From the NCBI GenBank assembly GCA_021202275.1, contig JAJQDI010000028.1, positions 129,347 through 193,346 on the forward strand: a stretch of 64,000 nucleotides of DNA, in the 5' to 3' direction. A program made the translations under genes and the position numbers. Below are positions 1 through 8,685 of this stretch, one piece after another; within the stretch, counting starts at the first letter, position 1; each line of letters begins with the position of its first letter. The notes beneath the pieces are model-generated. The model had not been told where the DNA came from. It saw nothing but the letters and a program-made list of their open reading frames with translations, and did not search any database. The stretch is from Bacteroides sp. (GTDB lineage: Bacteria > Bacteroidota > Bacteroidia > Bacteroidales > Bacteroidaceae).

Positions 1-702
1 TACATAGCCATACTCATCGGCACGGATCGGTCCGGGATTAGGCCCCACTTCGATGCGGCGGGTTTCTGTAAAGGTAGGGATATCTATGACCGATACAGTG
101 TTGTCTGTTCCGGTGGTAGAGGCATCCAATCCGCCCGAATTGGAGACATAGAGTTTTCCGTTCTGTACACAGATGCCATCCGGATTGCGACCTACGGACA
201 GGTACGCTTCCACAGCCAGGGAGGCTGTGTCTATCCGTGCTACTGTGCCGTCGTAGGAACAGGCATAGGCTTTGCGGCCTTCGAAAGCGATGTTGCGTGG
301 CTGGCGGGAAGATCCGTTGTCAGTAAGCAGAGGCACCTGTCCTACGGAGACCCCGGTGAGCAGGTCGATCACTTCGATCTGGCTGGAGACATTTACCACG
401 ATATAGAGACGATCTCCATAGATGGCCATATCGTTGGCGGTATCGCCCAGTCCCCGGCGGTTGATCTGCCGGAAGTAGTCTGTTGTGGTGGTATTGTCCC
501 GGAACGAGTGCCGCGCCAAAGTACTGTTGTTGAGGTTGAACAGCCCTTCGCAGAGGATGTAGATCTCCTCTGTGCCACTTTCTCCGCTACCCCCCCCGCC
601 GACAGGTTGGTTGCGGTCTTCCATATCGTCGCATCCCTGTATAAACAGGATGCAACACGCCAGGAAAAGCCAGAGAACAGAAGTAGGTTTGCAGACAGAC
701 AT
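1..702 (-). CDS. btuG: BtuG-like surface lipoprotein (beta-propeller), 3' end beyond window
   Basis: The frame is open from an ATG at 702 to the window edge (234 codons visible). It begins with a lipoprotein signal peptide ending in a lipobox (FIQGC). The Cys is followed by an acidic stretch (DDMED) of the kind that directs Bacteroidetes lipoproteins to the cell surface, then a Gly-rich linker. The rest shows repeated beta-propeller blades of the YncE/DUF5074 type (for example DRLYIVVNVSSQIEVIDL and NGKLYVSNSG). It lies directly downstream of the riboswitch-controlled BtuB receptor, with only 9 bases between the genes. In Bacteroides thetaiotaomicron the same arrangement encodes BtuG, which captures cobalamin outside the cell and passes it to BtuB. 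Function is inferred from fold plus context; the missing C-terminal blades cannot be judged. Confidence 0.75.
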   Translation of the reverse strand, partial: MSVCKPTSVLWLFLACCILFIQGCDDMEDRNQPVGGGGSGESGTEEIYILCEGLFNLNNSTLARHSFRDNTTTTDYFRQINRRGLGDTANDMAIYGDRLYIVVNVSSQIEVIDLLTGVSVGQVPLLTDNGSSRQPRNIAFEGRKAYACSYDGTVARIDTASLAVEAYLSVGRNPDGICVQNGKLYVSNSGGLDASTTGTDNTVSVIDIPTFTETRRIEVGPNPGPIRADEYGYV

Positions 703-711
703 AGGTTCTTA

Positions 712-2763
712 TTAATAGGTGACCCGCAGGGTAGCCCTTACAGAGCGTCCCGGCATGGGGAAGTTTTTGACAATCTCATAGTTCTTATCAGCCAGATTCA
801 GAACTTCGACCGATAGAGAAAGTTTGCTCTCTCCCGCCGTGAAATCCCGGCTGGCGGAGACACTGTGATCCGTATAGCTGGCGAGACGGTTTTCCGTGAG
901 ATTTTGTCCCAGCATGTATCGTTTGCCCGCATGCAGCAGGGAGTAGGAGAGGTGGATCCAGGGAGTTTCGATCCCCGCCTGTCCCGATCCCGATACACGG
1001 GGAGTATATGCGATCTGATGTTTGTAGGTCTTTCCGGCAGGATCGGTGATGTCCAATGCCCGTTGGTAAGAGTAGTTTCCCGACAGATACACAGCTATCC
1101 GGCGGACAGGGCGTGTACGCAGGCTGGCGGTTACATCTACTCCTCTGATCTCTACTTCTCCCAGATTGACCATGCTCCAGATAAAGATATTCTTGGTAGG
1201 GATGGCCAGGATCTTATCACTGACCTGGTTGTAGTATCCGTCGGCCGTGGCGGAGAGAAAAGAGACTGCCCCGCTGAAGGAACGGGACCAGGTGACCCCC
1301 GCGTTGTATTGCCGGGTGCGTTCGGGGAGCAGTCCGGTGTTGCCGATCTGTCCGTAGTACAGGTCGTTGAAAGTAGGCATGCGGAAGATCTCTTTGTAGA
1401 AAAAACGGATATGCAGTTCTTCTGCCGCAAGGGGTTTCAGTGTGACACTGGCATAGGGAGTGAGCCGCCGTCGGGTACCAGCCGACTCTCCCCGGGAGGT
1501 ACGGTCGTGCACCAGGGTAGCCAGTGCCGAGGCAGAGGCTGTGAGCCGGGAAGAGGTGTATTTTCCGGAAAGGGCTCCATAGCCGGTATAGCGGGTAGGA
1601 GAGGCGAAATCCGACAAGTTGGCATTCATGGACTGTATACTGCCGTCTGTGGCCACCGAGAAGGAAAGCCTCTCTAAGGGGCGATAGAGTGCGGTGGCAG
1701 ACAGGTAGTATTCCTGCTGGTAGTAGCTATTGTCTGTAACACCTGTAGTACTTTTGGTATCCGGGTCTAAGTAGCGTTGGTAGTTCCAGTTCCACTTGGC
1801 CAGTGTCTGGAAAGCCCACTGTGTATGGAACTCCTTTTTGTAATGGCTTTGCAGGAACAGGGTTTTGTCCCACAGGTGTTGTGAGGCGTGGTCGTAATAC
1901 AGGGTTGTTGCTCCCGGCAGTCCGCGCGACGATTGGTAGTAATAGGCCTTGACGCGCCATTGCTCTGTGGAAGAAAACTGTCCGATGGCAGACGCTTCGG
2001 CGCGGAAGGTATGGACCTGGGTATTTTTCCGTTTTTCGCGGGAGGTACTGTCGTTCTCTTGTCCGTAGTGTTGGGTATATCGGTAACGACCGTCGGCAGC
2101 CATGCCTTCGCTACTTACAACGGCAGACCACTGCCGGCTCAGTCTCTGTTCGATGTGTATGGCCGGATTCATCAATCCCCAGGAACCGGTCTTGAAAGAG
2201 GCGGAGAGATTCGTGTGCTTGCCCGTCCGAAAGGATGGAGTTTGTGTGCGTATATCCAGCAGTCCGGCAGAGGCGATCTGTCGGGCTGCCTGAAAGATCT
2301 GGTCGCTCTGTCCGTTGCTCAGGGAGAGACGGTCTACATTTTCTAAGGAGAAACGGCCGATATCGATCTGTCCGGTTTGCACATCCGTGAGGGTGATGCC
2401 GTCGTAGCTGACGGCGGTATGTTCGGCTCCCAGGCTCCGCAAGGACACGGTTTTCAATCCTCCGATGCCGCCGTAGTCCTTGACATTGACCCCTGCGAAG
2501 TATTTGATCGCGTCTGATAGTTGCAATGCCTGCAGGTTGCGCAGCCGGTCTCCGGAGAGCTCCTGCAGGGGAGTACCCGATCGTGTCTCCCGGATGTGGA
2601 AAGGATGTGAAATGATCACTTCGGGTAGCGTGTAGATCCGGCTGGTATCTGCTGCTTTGGAGGTCTGAACACTCTGGGCAGGCAGGGGCATAGAATAGCC
2701 ATATATACCCAACAGGCACATAAGCAGGGAGCGATATGTAGGGAATCGGTATGTCCTTCTCAT
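712..2763 (-). CDS. btuB: TonB-dependent cobalamin receptor BtuB
   Basis: A 683-residue outer-membrane receptor. I chose the ATG at 2763 (MRRTYRFPTYRSLLMCLLG, a signal peptide ending near PAQS); the open frame extends upstream only because it reads through the riboswitch leader. A TonB-box-like segment (TLPEVIISHPF) is followed by a plug domain (LQLSDAIKYFAGVNVKDYGGIGGLKTVSLRSLGAEHTAVSYDGI) and a beta-barrel ending in an aromatic residue (ATLRVTY), as expected for a Bam substrate. The length fits the short BtuB/FepA class, not the ~1000-residue SusC class. The upstream cobalamin riboswitch and downstream BtuG-like gene make vitamin B12 or another corrinoid the likely substrate. Confidence 0.88.
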   Translation of the reverse strand: MRRTYRFPTYRSLLMCLLGIYGYSMPLPAQSVQTSKAADTSRIYTLPEVIISHPFHIRETRSGTPLQELSGDRLRNLQALQLSDAIKYFAGVNVKDYGGIGGLKTVSLRSLGAEHTAVSYDGITLTDVQTGQIDIGRFSLENVDRLSLSNGQSDQIFQAARQIASAGLLDIRTQTPSFRTGKHTNLSASFKTGSWGLMNPAIHIEQRLSRQWSAVVSSEGMAADGRYRYTQHYGQENDSTSREKRKNTQVHTFRAEASAIGQFSSTEQWRVKAYYYQSSRGLPGATTLYYDHASQHLWDKTLFLQSHYKKEFHTQWAFQTLAKWNWNYQRYLDPDTKSTTGVTDNSYYQQEYYLSATALYRPLERLSFSVATDGSIQSMNANLSDFASPTRYTGYGALSGKYTSSRLTASASALATLVHDRTSRGESAGTRRRLTPYASVTLKPLAAEELHIRFFYKEIFRMPTFNDLYYGQIGNTGLLPERTRQYNAGVTWSRSFSGAVSFLSATADGYYNQVSDKILAIPTKNIFIWSMVNLGEVEIRGVDVTASLRTRPVRRIAVYLSGNYSYQRALDITDPAGKTYKHQIAYTPRVSGSGQAGIETPWIHLSYSLLHAGKRYMLGQNLTENRLASYTDHSVSASRDFTAGESKLSLSVEVLNLADKNYEIVKNFPMPGRSVRATLRVTY

Positions 2764-2949
2764 TTTGTTTTTAAAAATGTGTCCGGACGAAATCCCTTCG
2801 GCCGGACACTTTAAATAAACTTGGCAGAGTTTATTTACATCCAAAAATACACTAATGTATACTTTCTTTGAATAAACAGGGATGAATGAAATGATGGATC
2901 GACTGATCCGGCTCATTAGATTCAACGCTTTTTCCTCGAAAGCATGTGA

Positions 2950-3131
2950 ACTCAGATATGCATGGCAGGTCTTCTGACTTATTTCCATAGACAAGCGCCT
3001 TCCCGGGATACTCCCAGTGGCATATGGTAAATAGCTTGTTATGTTGATGAAACTTACAGCAGCGGGACTGTTCAGGACTTTCACCTGATTCCCTTTTCAT
3101 CCGCCCTTTGCAGAAAGGGTACGGAACCAAT
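2950..3131 (-). ncRNA. Cobalamin (AdoCbl) riboswitch
   Basis: Read on the minus strand, the leader contains the conserved GCCACTGG segment and the B12-box (AGTCAGAAGACCTGCC), in the right order and about 35 bases apart, preceded by GTGAAAGTCCTG and GACAGTCCCGCTGCTGTAA typical of the class. It starts just downstream of a -7 box at 3138-3145 and precedes btuB by about 190 bases. Cobalamin binding would be expected to repress expression of btuB and btuG. Boundaries are approximate. Confidence 0.92.
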
Positions 3132-3137
3132 GCGATG

Positions 3138-3145
3138 CAAAGATA
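3138..3145 (-). promoter_or_regulatory. Promoter -7 box of the B12 uptake operon
   Basis: TATCTTTG on the minus strand matches the Bacteroidetes -7 consensus TAnnTTTG. It places the transcription start immediately before the riboswitch. Confidence 0.75.
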
Positions 3146-3270
3146 AGGAGTTTTTCCGGAATAACAAGTGCGGATATTGGAAATTAGGTGGAGAAAAGAG
3201 GAAGAGAAATAGGGGGGGCATAGGTTTGGTCCGGATGAATATAATTTATTGGAGTTTACTTATCGTAGGT

Positions 3271-3510
3271 AAGTGTTCCTGGGTTATTGTATATAGAGTA
3301 TGTTTCGCTATGTGGTAGAACAGGGTTATACCCTGTATAAATAAGTGTATCCATAAGATGGTTTTTTATTCTTTCATCTACAGAGAAGGGGATGACCTGT
3401 AGAGACGCACGGCGTACGTCTTTGCGGTGCATGTCCAACAAAAAAGCATTTTATATAGGCTATATATTTCCATGCGGCGTGCTGAGACGTACGCCGTGCG
3501 TCTCTACAGG
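3271..3510. repeat. Interspersed palindromic repeat element, copy 1
   Basis: About 240 bases that align with 36711-36985 in the same orientation. Both copies begin with AAGTGTTCCTG, pass through a CTACAGAGAA segment, and contain two divergent palindromes built on GAGACGCACGGCGTGCGTCTC-like cores (here 3401-3423 and about 3481-3505) around a spacer containing TCCAACAAAAA. No coding capacity is apparent. It lies between the riboswitch region and the 3' end of the DUF5106-like gene. Confidence 0.75.
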
Positions 3511-3621
3511 TGGATGTTTTCAGTCATTGGGAGATCTGTGCAATGTCAGGTTCTTTGTATTTCTGATCGTAAATAGTATCTTTATTTCTTCTGCCGTAAA
3601 CATACAGGAGTGTATGAGAGA

Positions 3622-4560
3622 TCAGAAATAGGCCCGCAGGTATTGATTGATCTGATGAAGATCCGCATCTTTAAGGATCACTTTCTTGTCTTTATCCAGC
3701 AGGTAGAGAGAGGGGATCGCTTTGAGATCGTATAGGTTCTTATCTCTTATGGTAAGTGTTTTGTCATACCCATTGATCCATTCAGCCGGGAAATCGCCCA
3801 AGTGATTTTTCCATTCATCCAGTTCTTCATCCGGATAGATGGCCAGTATCTGTAGTTTGTTTTTAGACTGAAGACTGTTGAGTACCAGTGAATTCTTCAT
3901 ATCCCGCGTCGTTTCTTCACAGGAATGGCACCCGGGATTGTTAATGTATAGGATCACAAACTCGACAGGAATACGATGTAAAGTGCCGGTGGCTCCGGAA
4001 GCCAGTGTGTAGGTGAAATCCAGAGCAGTGGTACCCACCCGGTTTTTCTGTGCCAGTTCCAGCAAAGCTGTCGGACGTATCTTCTCTGTATCACTCAGCA
4101 GCGGCGAGTCGATCATGCACTCAAGTACAGGGATATAAAACTCTTCGTTGCGCATCGGTGAATTCGGGTCGTGAAGGTATGTTTCCGCCAGATCGGTGAA
4201 ATAGGTGAGCATCTCTTTTCCGGTGGATGTCTTTGTCATGAATTGTTTGATGGATTCCTGAGCAGTAGTCAGGGGTACATGGCCAAGAAGATCTATATAA
4301 TCTACAAATGCCTGTTCGGAGATCTCCGGATGCTGCGTATAACGGATGTCGTTGAAATCAAAATGGTCCCAATAGTGAAAAGCAAGGAAGTCGGCACGCA
4401 ATTCGGGAGATTCCAGCATTTCGGGAATCTCCGGTAGCGTGAAAGTGGCTACTGCCGTATCCTGTGGCAGGTGCTCCGGATTCTGTCCGGTTGCATTGCT
4501 GTTTTTGCATCCTGTGATGAAGAAGAGTAAGATTACGGAAAGAAATTTCACAGTTTTCAT
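3622..4560 (-). CDS. DUF5106-type lipoprotein with thioredoxin-like domain
   Basis: A 312-residue predicted lipoprotein. The start at 4560 is favoured over an upstream in-frame ATG at 4623 because a promoter -7 box (4586-4593) lies between them, and because the 4560 start gives a clean lipoprotein signal (MKTVKFLSVILLFFITGC). Residues about 40-180 resemble the DUF5106 region. The C-terminal part has a thioredoxin-like fold: VEFVILYINNPGCHSCEETTRDM carries a CHSC dithiol motif, and the cis-Pro region is AIPSLYLLDKD. Such proteins probably act on periplasmic thiols or disulfides; the substrate is unknown. It appears to be a single-gene unit. Confidence 0.8.
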   Translation of the reverse strand: MKTVKFLSVILLFFITGCKNSNATGQNPEHLPQDTAVATFTLPEIPEMLESPELRADFLAFHYWDHFDFNDIRYTQHPEISEQAFVDYIDLLGHVPLTTAQESIKQFMTKTSTGKEMLTYFTDLAETYLHDPNSPMRNEEFYIPVLECMIDSPLLSDTEKIRPTALLELAQKNRVGTTALDFTYTLASGATGTLHRIPVEFVILYINNPGCHSCEETTRDMKNSLVLNSLQSKNKLQILAIYPDEELDEWKNHLGDFPAEWINGYDKTLTIRDKNLYDLKAIPSLYLLDKDKKVILKDADLHQINQYLRAYF

Positions 4561-4585
4561 CTTTGTACATTTTAGGTATTCTGCA

Positions 4586-4593
4586 CAAAGATA
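4586..4593 (-). promoter_or_regulatory. Promoter -7 box of the DUF5106-like gene
   Basis: TATCTTTG on the minus strand, about 25 bases before the chosen ATG at 4560. It excludes the longer start at 4623. Confidence 0.65.
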
Positions 4594-4688
4594 GGATATT
4601 TCGGATTTCCTTTGTTTTTTCACTTGAAAATATTTCGTGTTTTATAGCTGTTGCACCCTGGATGGCAGAAAAATGGAGCCCTGTTTTT

Positions 4689-6467
4689 TTAGTTCTCTTT
4701 TTCTTTGGCCAGGGTAAATATAAATTCAAGTCCGCCTCCGTAGTTGTTCTTGGCCGAGATGGTACCCCCATGTATAAGCACCGCGTTTTTCACAATGGCC
4801 AGTCCCAGTCCCGTGCCTCCCAGTTTGCGGGAGCGCCCTTTATCTACCCGGTAGAAGCGTTCGAACAGGCGGCTGAGATGCTCCGGAGCCACTCCTATTC
4901 CGGTGTCGCGGAAACTGAAATAATAAAAATTCTCATCTTCACGGAAACAGCGGATCACGATCCGTACATCATTCCCGGCATACGCAATGGCATTGTCCAT
5001 CAGGTTGCGGAAGATGGAATAGATCAGCGAGTAATTGCCCCATATTTTTATCTGGCCTTTCAGCAGATTATCTACGGTAATGGCTTTCTCTTCCAACTCT
5101 AAGGCCACTTCGTTGGTAATGCTTTCTACCAGGCGGATAATGTCTACAGACTCCATCTCTATCATGCCCACTGCCTCGTCCATGCGGGTGAGTACGGAGA
5201 TGTCACGCAGGAGCCGGCTGAGCCGGTTGCTTTGCGCGTAGCAACGTTCCAGAAAGAGATGTATCTTTTCGGGAGGAATGTTGTCGTTGTTGACAATGGT
5301 CTCCAGATATCCCTGAATGCTGCTGACGGGAGTTTTCAGTTCATGGGCAATGTTCTGTGTGAGCTGCCGTTTCAGTCGGACCTGTTCCTCCTCCAACGTG
5401 ATGTCGTTGATGGATATTTCAAAACTCAGGTCCTGGAAGATGATACACTCTATCATAAACAATCGTCCGTTTTTGTGGATAGAGATAGACATGCGTTTCT
5501 CTTCCGTGCCTATGGGACGTTGTTGTACCTTATCTATATATTCTACAATTTCCCTGAATTCGACAATGGAAAATACCTCTTCTGCCTGTTCGAGGTTGGA
5601 GTCCGAGATGAGGTTAATGTATTGTGTGAACAGGTTGTTGACAAGGATCTCTTTCTTGTCCCGGCTGAATACTCCCAGCCCTTCGTGAGAGATCTGCAGG
5701 TGAGTGATCAGTTTTTCCCGTTCGATGTACAGTTCGTCGGTCGTCTTGTGCAGCCTTTTGTAGATCTGAATGATGTGTTGAGAGATTTCTCCCAGCTCAT
5801 TGTCCGGAAAAGCGGCGTGGATATCCATGTCGATAGGCATGTTGCGGTCGGCCTGCATGGCAAATTCGCGCAACCGGTTGATGGAGGTTCCCAGACGGTG
5901 GGTGAAGTTGTAGAATATAAAGATCAGTAACAAAGTAATGATGCCGGTAAACCACAAATAGTGCGGATCTGCTTTCAGGGTATTGGTCAGCTCCACATCG
6001 TAGGGAAGGGCTGTACGGAGGATATACTCGCCGAACGAGGTAGCCGAGTAGAAATAGACAATGCCTGTGCTTTCCGACGTGCGCCTGACATCGTAGCCGC
6101 TGCCCTGATCCAGCGCTTGCTGTATCTCCGCGCGATCTATGTGATTGGCCAGGTTCTCTTCGTATTCGAAACTATCGTAAAGTACCTTCCCATCTTTGGC
6201 TATCAGCGTGATGCGCAAACCTTCGGGCACCTGGGTATACAGGTAGTGCTCCGGGACGATGGAGTCGATGGAGTTTTCTTCCAGGATGTCGTGCAGGCGG
6301 TAGTTATAGTCCTGCAACTACACATGCAGCAAATCTACTTTATAGGCCTTTTCACGCTGATACTGGTAGACGATAAAAGAGCTGGCGAATACCAGAAAGA
6401 GGGAGATGACCGAAAAGAAGAGTTTGCGGCTGAAAGAGAAAAAACGTTTTTCTATGCTTATTACCAT
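4689..6467 (-). pseudogene. Sensor histidine kinase (PhoR-like) interrupted by an in-frame amber codon
   Basis: Starting at the ATG at 6467, 49 codons encode an N-terminal membrane helix (KLFFSVISLFLVFASSFIVY). They are followed by TAG at 6318-6320, then 541 further codons in the same frame. Those encode the extracytoplasmic sensor region, a second membrane helix (WFTGIITLLLIFIFYNF), a linker, a PAS-like region, the DHp helix with the phosphorylatable His (AHELKTPVSSIQGYLETI), the N box (NLMDNAIAYA) and ATP-lid motifs (DTGIGV, GGTGLGLAIV). A single C-to-T change in CAG would create this TAG. A TTG directly after the stop could restart translation, but the product would lack its first membrane helix. 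It lies 46 bases downstream of its response regulator. It could be a true null mutation, a read-through gene or a sequencing error. Confidence 0.8.
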
Positions 6468-6513
6468 ATGTGTCTGAATACAGTATCCGTGGGATTCGCG
6501 GATGACGGATCAA

Positions 6514-7203
6514 TTACTCTGCTTCGAAACAATATCCATATCCCAGCCGGGTTACGATCTGCTTGCCATAACTCCCTATCTTCTTACGCAGGCGGGTGAT
6601 GTTGACATCAATGGTGCGGTCCAGTACGTATACCTCGTCGCTCCAGATGCGGCCCAGAATATCTTCCCGGGAGAAGACCCTTCCTTTGTTGAGCAACAAC
6701 AGATGCAGGATCTCAAACTCTTTTTTGGTCAGGGAGATCTCTTTTCCTTCGATGCTTACCTTTTTTTTGCTGACATCCAGTACCAACGATTCGTAAGAGA
6801 GTTGCTCGGGCTGCCGGGCAGTCTCTTCTGTGGCCGTGCGCCGGAGCACAGCTTTGACCCGGACCAGGACTTCACGTATGGAGAAGGGTTTGGACACGTA
6901 ATCGTCTGCTCCCAGATTGAAACCGGTCACCGTATCGTTCTCTGTATCTTTCGCAGTGATAAATATAATAGGTATGTGTGCCGTCTTTTTGTCCTTTTTC
7001 AGTATACTTGCCATGCGGAATCCGGAGATCTCTCCCATCATGACATCGAGCAGGAGAAGATGGTAAGGCGTCAGATCCAATTTGAGGGCCTCTTCTGCCG
7101 AATGGGCCGTATCTACCAGGTATCCTTCGTTTTCCAGATTGAATTTCAGGATCTCACACAGATCTTCTTCGTCGTCGACCACTAATATACGATAATCATT
7201 CAT
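6514..7203 (-). CDS. OmpR/PhoB-family response regulator
   Basis: A 229-residue two-domain regulator. The receiver domain has the acidic pocket (VVDDEEDL), the phosphoacceptor Asp in LLLLDVMMGEISGF, a Thr/Ser switch (FITAKD) and the conserved Lys in VSKPFSIREVLVRV. The C-terminal winged helix (SLTKKEFEILHLLLLNKGRVFSREDILGRIW, then VDVNITRLRKKI-like DNA-recognition sequence) is of OmpR/PhoB type. It is the first gene of an operon with the sensor kinase just downstream. The kinase carries an amber codon, so this regulator may be uncoupled from its sensor in this strain. Target genes are not visible. Confidence 0.93.
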   Translation of the reverse strand: MNDYRILVVDDEEDLCEILKFNLENEGYLVDTAHSAEEALKLDLTPYHLLLLDVMMGEISGFRMASILKKDKKTAHIPIIFITAKDTENDTVTGFNLGADDYVSKPFSIREVLVRVKAVLRRTATEETARQPEQLSYESLVLDVSKKKVSIEGKEISLTKKEFEILHLLLLNKGRVFSREDILGRIWSDEVYVLDRTIDVNITRLRKKIGSYGKQIVTRLGYGYCFEAE

Positions 7204-7249
7204 ACGGTTTTTATTGTTAAATAAGTAAAGGTAACGGACAGTTTGTTTA

Positions 7250-7281
7250 CAAAGTTAAGTTTTATTTTTTTCCGCAACAAA
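7250..7281 (-). promoter_or_regulatory. Promoter of the two-component operon
   Basis: -7 box TAACTTTG (7250-7257) and -33 TTTG (7278-7281) on the minus strand, 20 bases apart, a canonical Bacteroidetes sigma-ABfr arrangement about 47 bases before the ATG at 7203. Confidence 0.7.
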
Positions 7282-7400
7282 GATGAAGCCTTTTTGTTAC
7301 GGAGAGGTGAAACACGTATTACGTTTTTTGTGACAAACGATCCGGAAGCGGTTGTTTGATACGGAGATAGGCGGAAGTTTGCAATCGGTGTATAGATGAG

Positions 7401-8594
7401 ATGGTAAAGAGCACATGGAAAAAATATAGATGGAAACTGTTGGGCAGCCTGTTGCTGCTTCTGTTAGGGTGGGGGGTATGGAGCCTGTTCAGCTCGGTCT
7501 ATCTGCGGGATGATTTTGATATCGTGGACGAGCTGGGAGGTAATTTCTTTCCTTCGGCCCTTCTTTCCGTGGCTACCACCGGTGCACAGGTGATTCTGCC
7601 GGCCGATTCTGTCTATCTGGGTGATCCCAGATCGGGGGTTTCCATCCGTATCCGTTCGCGGGGAGCCTATACCCGGGTACGGATCGAACTGGCAGAGACC
7701 GATTTCTATTTTCAGTCTGTCTCCGAATTTATCCTGGCCAGGCCTTATACCGAGTATACGATCTATCCGGATATCCTCTGGAAGTACGAACGGTTGCGCG
7801 ATCAGAAACAGCCTCAGCCGATGAATGTCCGTATCCGTGTGGAGAGGAACGATAAGATGCTGGGACAGCGTTCCCGTACCTATTCCGTGCGTAGCATCAA
7901 TGAATGTCTTCTGGGATATATAGGCGGCGATATGGAATACCATGATACCAGTGTGTTCTTTGCTGCATATGTGAATGAAGATCATCCGATGATCGACCGG
8001 TTGCTCCGGGAAGCGCTGGATACCCGCATTGTGGATCGCTTTCAGGGCTATCAGAGTGAGCGTGCCGATGCGGTAGACCGGCAGGTCTACGCGTTGTGGT
8101 ATGTATTGCAGAAGCGTAACTTCCGCTACAGCTCCGTTTCCACAACCAGTCTTTCCAGTAACATCGTGTATTCACAACGGGTACGCACGCTGGACGACGC
8201 GCTGGAGATGTCGCAGATCAATTGTGTAGATGGCAGTGTACTGTTTGCCTCCCTGCTTCGTGCCATCAGCATCACGCCCGTGCTGATCCGTGTGCCTGGT
8301 CATATGTTTGTCGGATATTATACGGACGCTTCGCATGGAGAACTCCATTTCATTGAGACAACGATGATCGGTGATGTAGATCTGGATGAATTCTTTCCGG
8401 ACGAAGATTACGATGAAACGGCACGGCGGAAAACCCCGGCGCAACTTTCTTTGTTCACGTATGAGAAGTCAAAAGAGTATGCCTGTCGCCTCTATTACGA
8501 CAACAAAGACGATATTCATGCCGGAGAACTGAATTATATGTTCCTGGAGATCTCTAACGAGGTACGCCGGGACATCCAGCCCCTGGGAAAATAA
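7401..8594 (+). CDS. Membrane-anchored protein with transglutaminase-like Cys/His domain
   Basis: A 397-residue protein with one N-terminal membrane helix (about residues 12-30, LLGSLLLLLLGWGVWSLF) and no signal cleavage site. The C-terminal half has a pattern resembling the transglutaminase-like/papain fold: NCVDGSVLFASLLRAI (Cys275) followed by PVLIRVPGHMFVGYYT (His301) and an acidic residue downstream (ETTMIGD). The middle section is probably a beta-rich domain. Family and substrate are not recognised; peptidase or crosslinking activity is an inference from the spacing. It is transcribed away from the two-component operon and ends at a hairpin terminator, so it is probably monocistronic. 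Confidence 0.7.
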   Translation: MVKSTWKKYRWKLLGSLLLLLLGWGVWSLFSSVYLRDDFDIVDELGGNFFPSALLSVATTGAQVILPADSVYLGDPRSGVSIRIRSRGAYTRVRIELAETDFYFQSVSEFILARPYTEYTIYPDILWKYERLRDQKQPQPMNVRIRVERNDKMLGQRSRTYSVRSINECLLGYIGGDMEYHDTSVFFAAYVNEDHPMIDRLLREALDTRIVDRFQGYQSERADAVDRQVYALWYVLQKRNFRYSSVSTTSLSSNIVYSQRVRTLDDALEMSQINCVDGSVLFASLLRAISITPVLIRVPGHMFVGYYTDASHGELHFIETTMIGDVDLDEFFPDEDYDETARRKTPAQLSLFTYEKSKEYACRLYYDNKDDIHAGELNYMFLEISNEVRRDIQPLGK

Positions 8595-8601
8595 ATATAT
8601 A

Positions 8602-8630
8602 GAAAAGCCGATCCTTGCGAACCGGCTTTC
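8602..8630 (+). terminator. Terminator-like hairpin after the transglutaminase-like gene
   Basis: Inverted arms GAAAAGCCG and CGGCTTTC lie directly downstream of the stop codon. The T-tract is poor, so termination is plausible rather than certain. Confidence 0.5.
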
Positions 8631-8647
8631 CTGATCATCATCTAATG

Positions 8648-8680
8648 AATGAAGACCGATCGTAAGTCTTCATTTTTTCT
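8648..8680 (+). terminator. Intrinsic terminator between convergent genes
   Basis: AATGAAGAC and GTCTTCATT form a 9-bp stem followed by a T-tract on the plus strand. It sits between two convergent genes (transglutaminase-like protein and leftward SusD). Confidence 0.65.
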
Positions 8681-8685
8681 TTGTC

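Noticed and set aside
865..1677. 270-codon open frame opposite btuB
   Set aside because: Antisense shadow of the receptor gene; no recognisable protein features and the btuB frame is clearly real.
3622..4623. Longer start of the DUF5106-like protein at 4623
   Set aside because: The promoter box lies downstream of this ATG, and the extension would mask the lipoprotein signal.
5232..5930. 232-codon open frame opposite the sensor kinase
   Set aside because: Antisense shadow; the kinase frame has all histidine kinase motifs.
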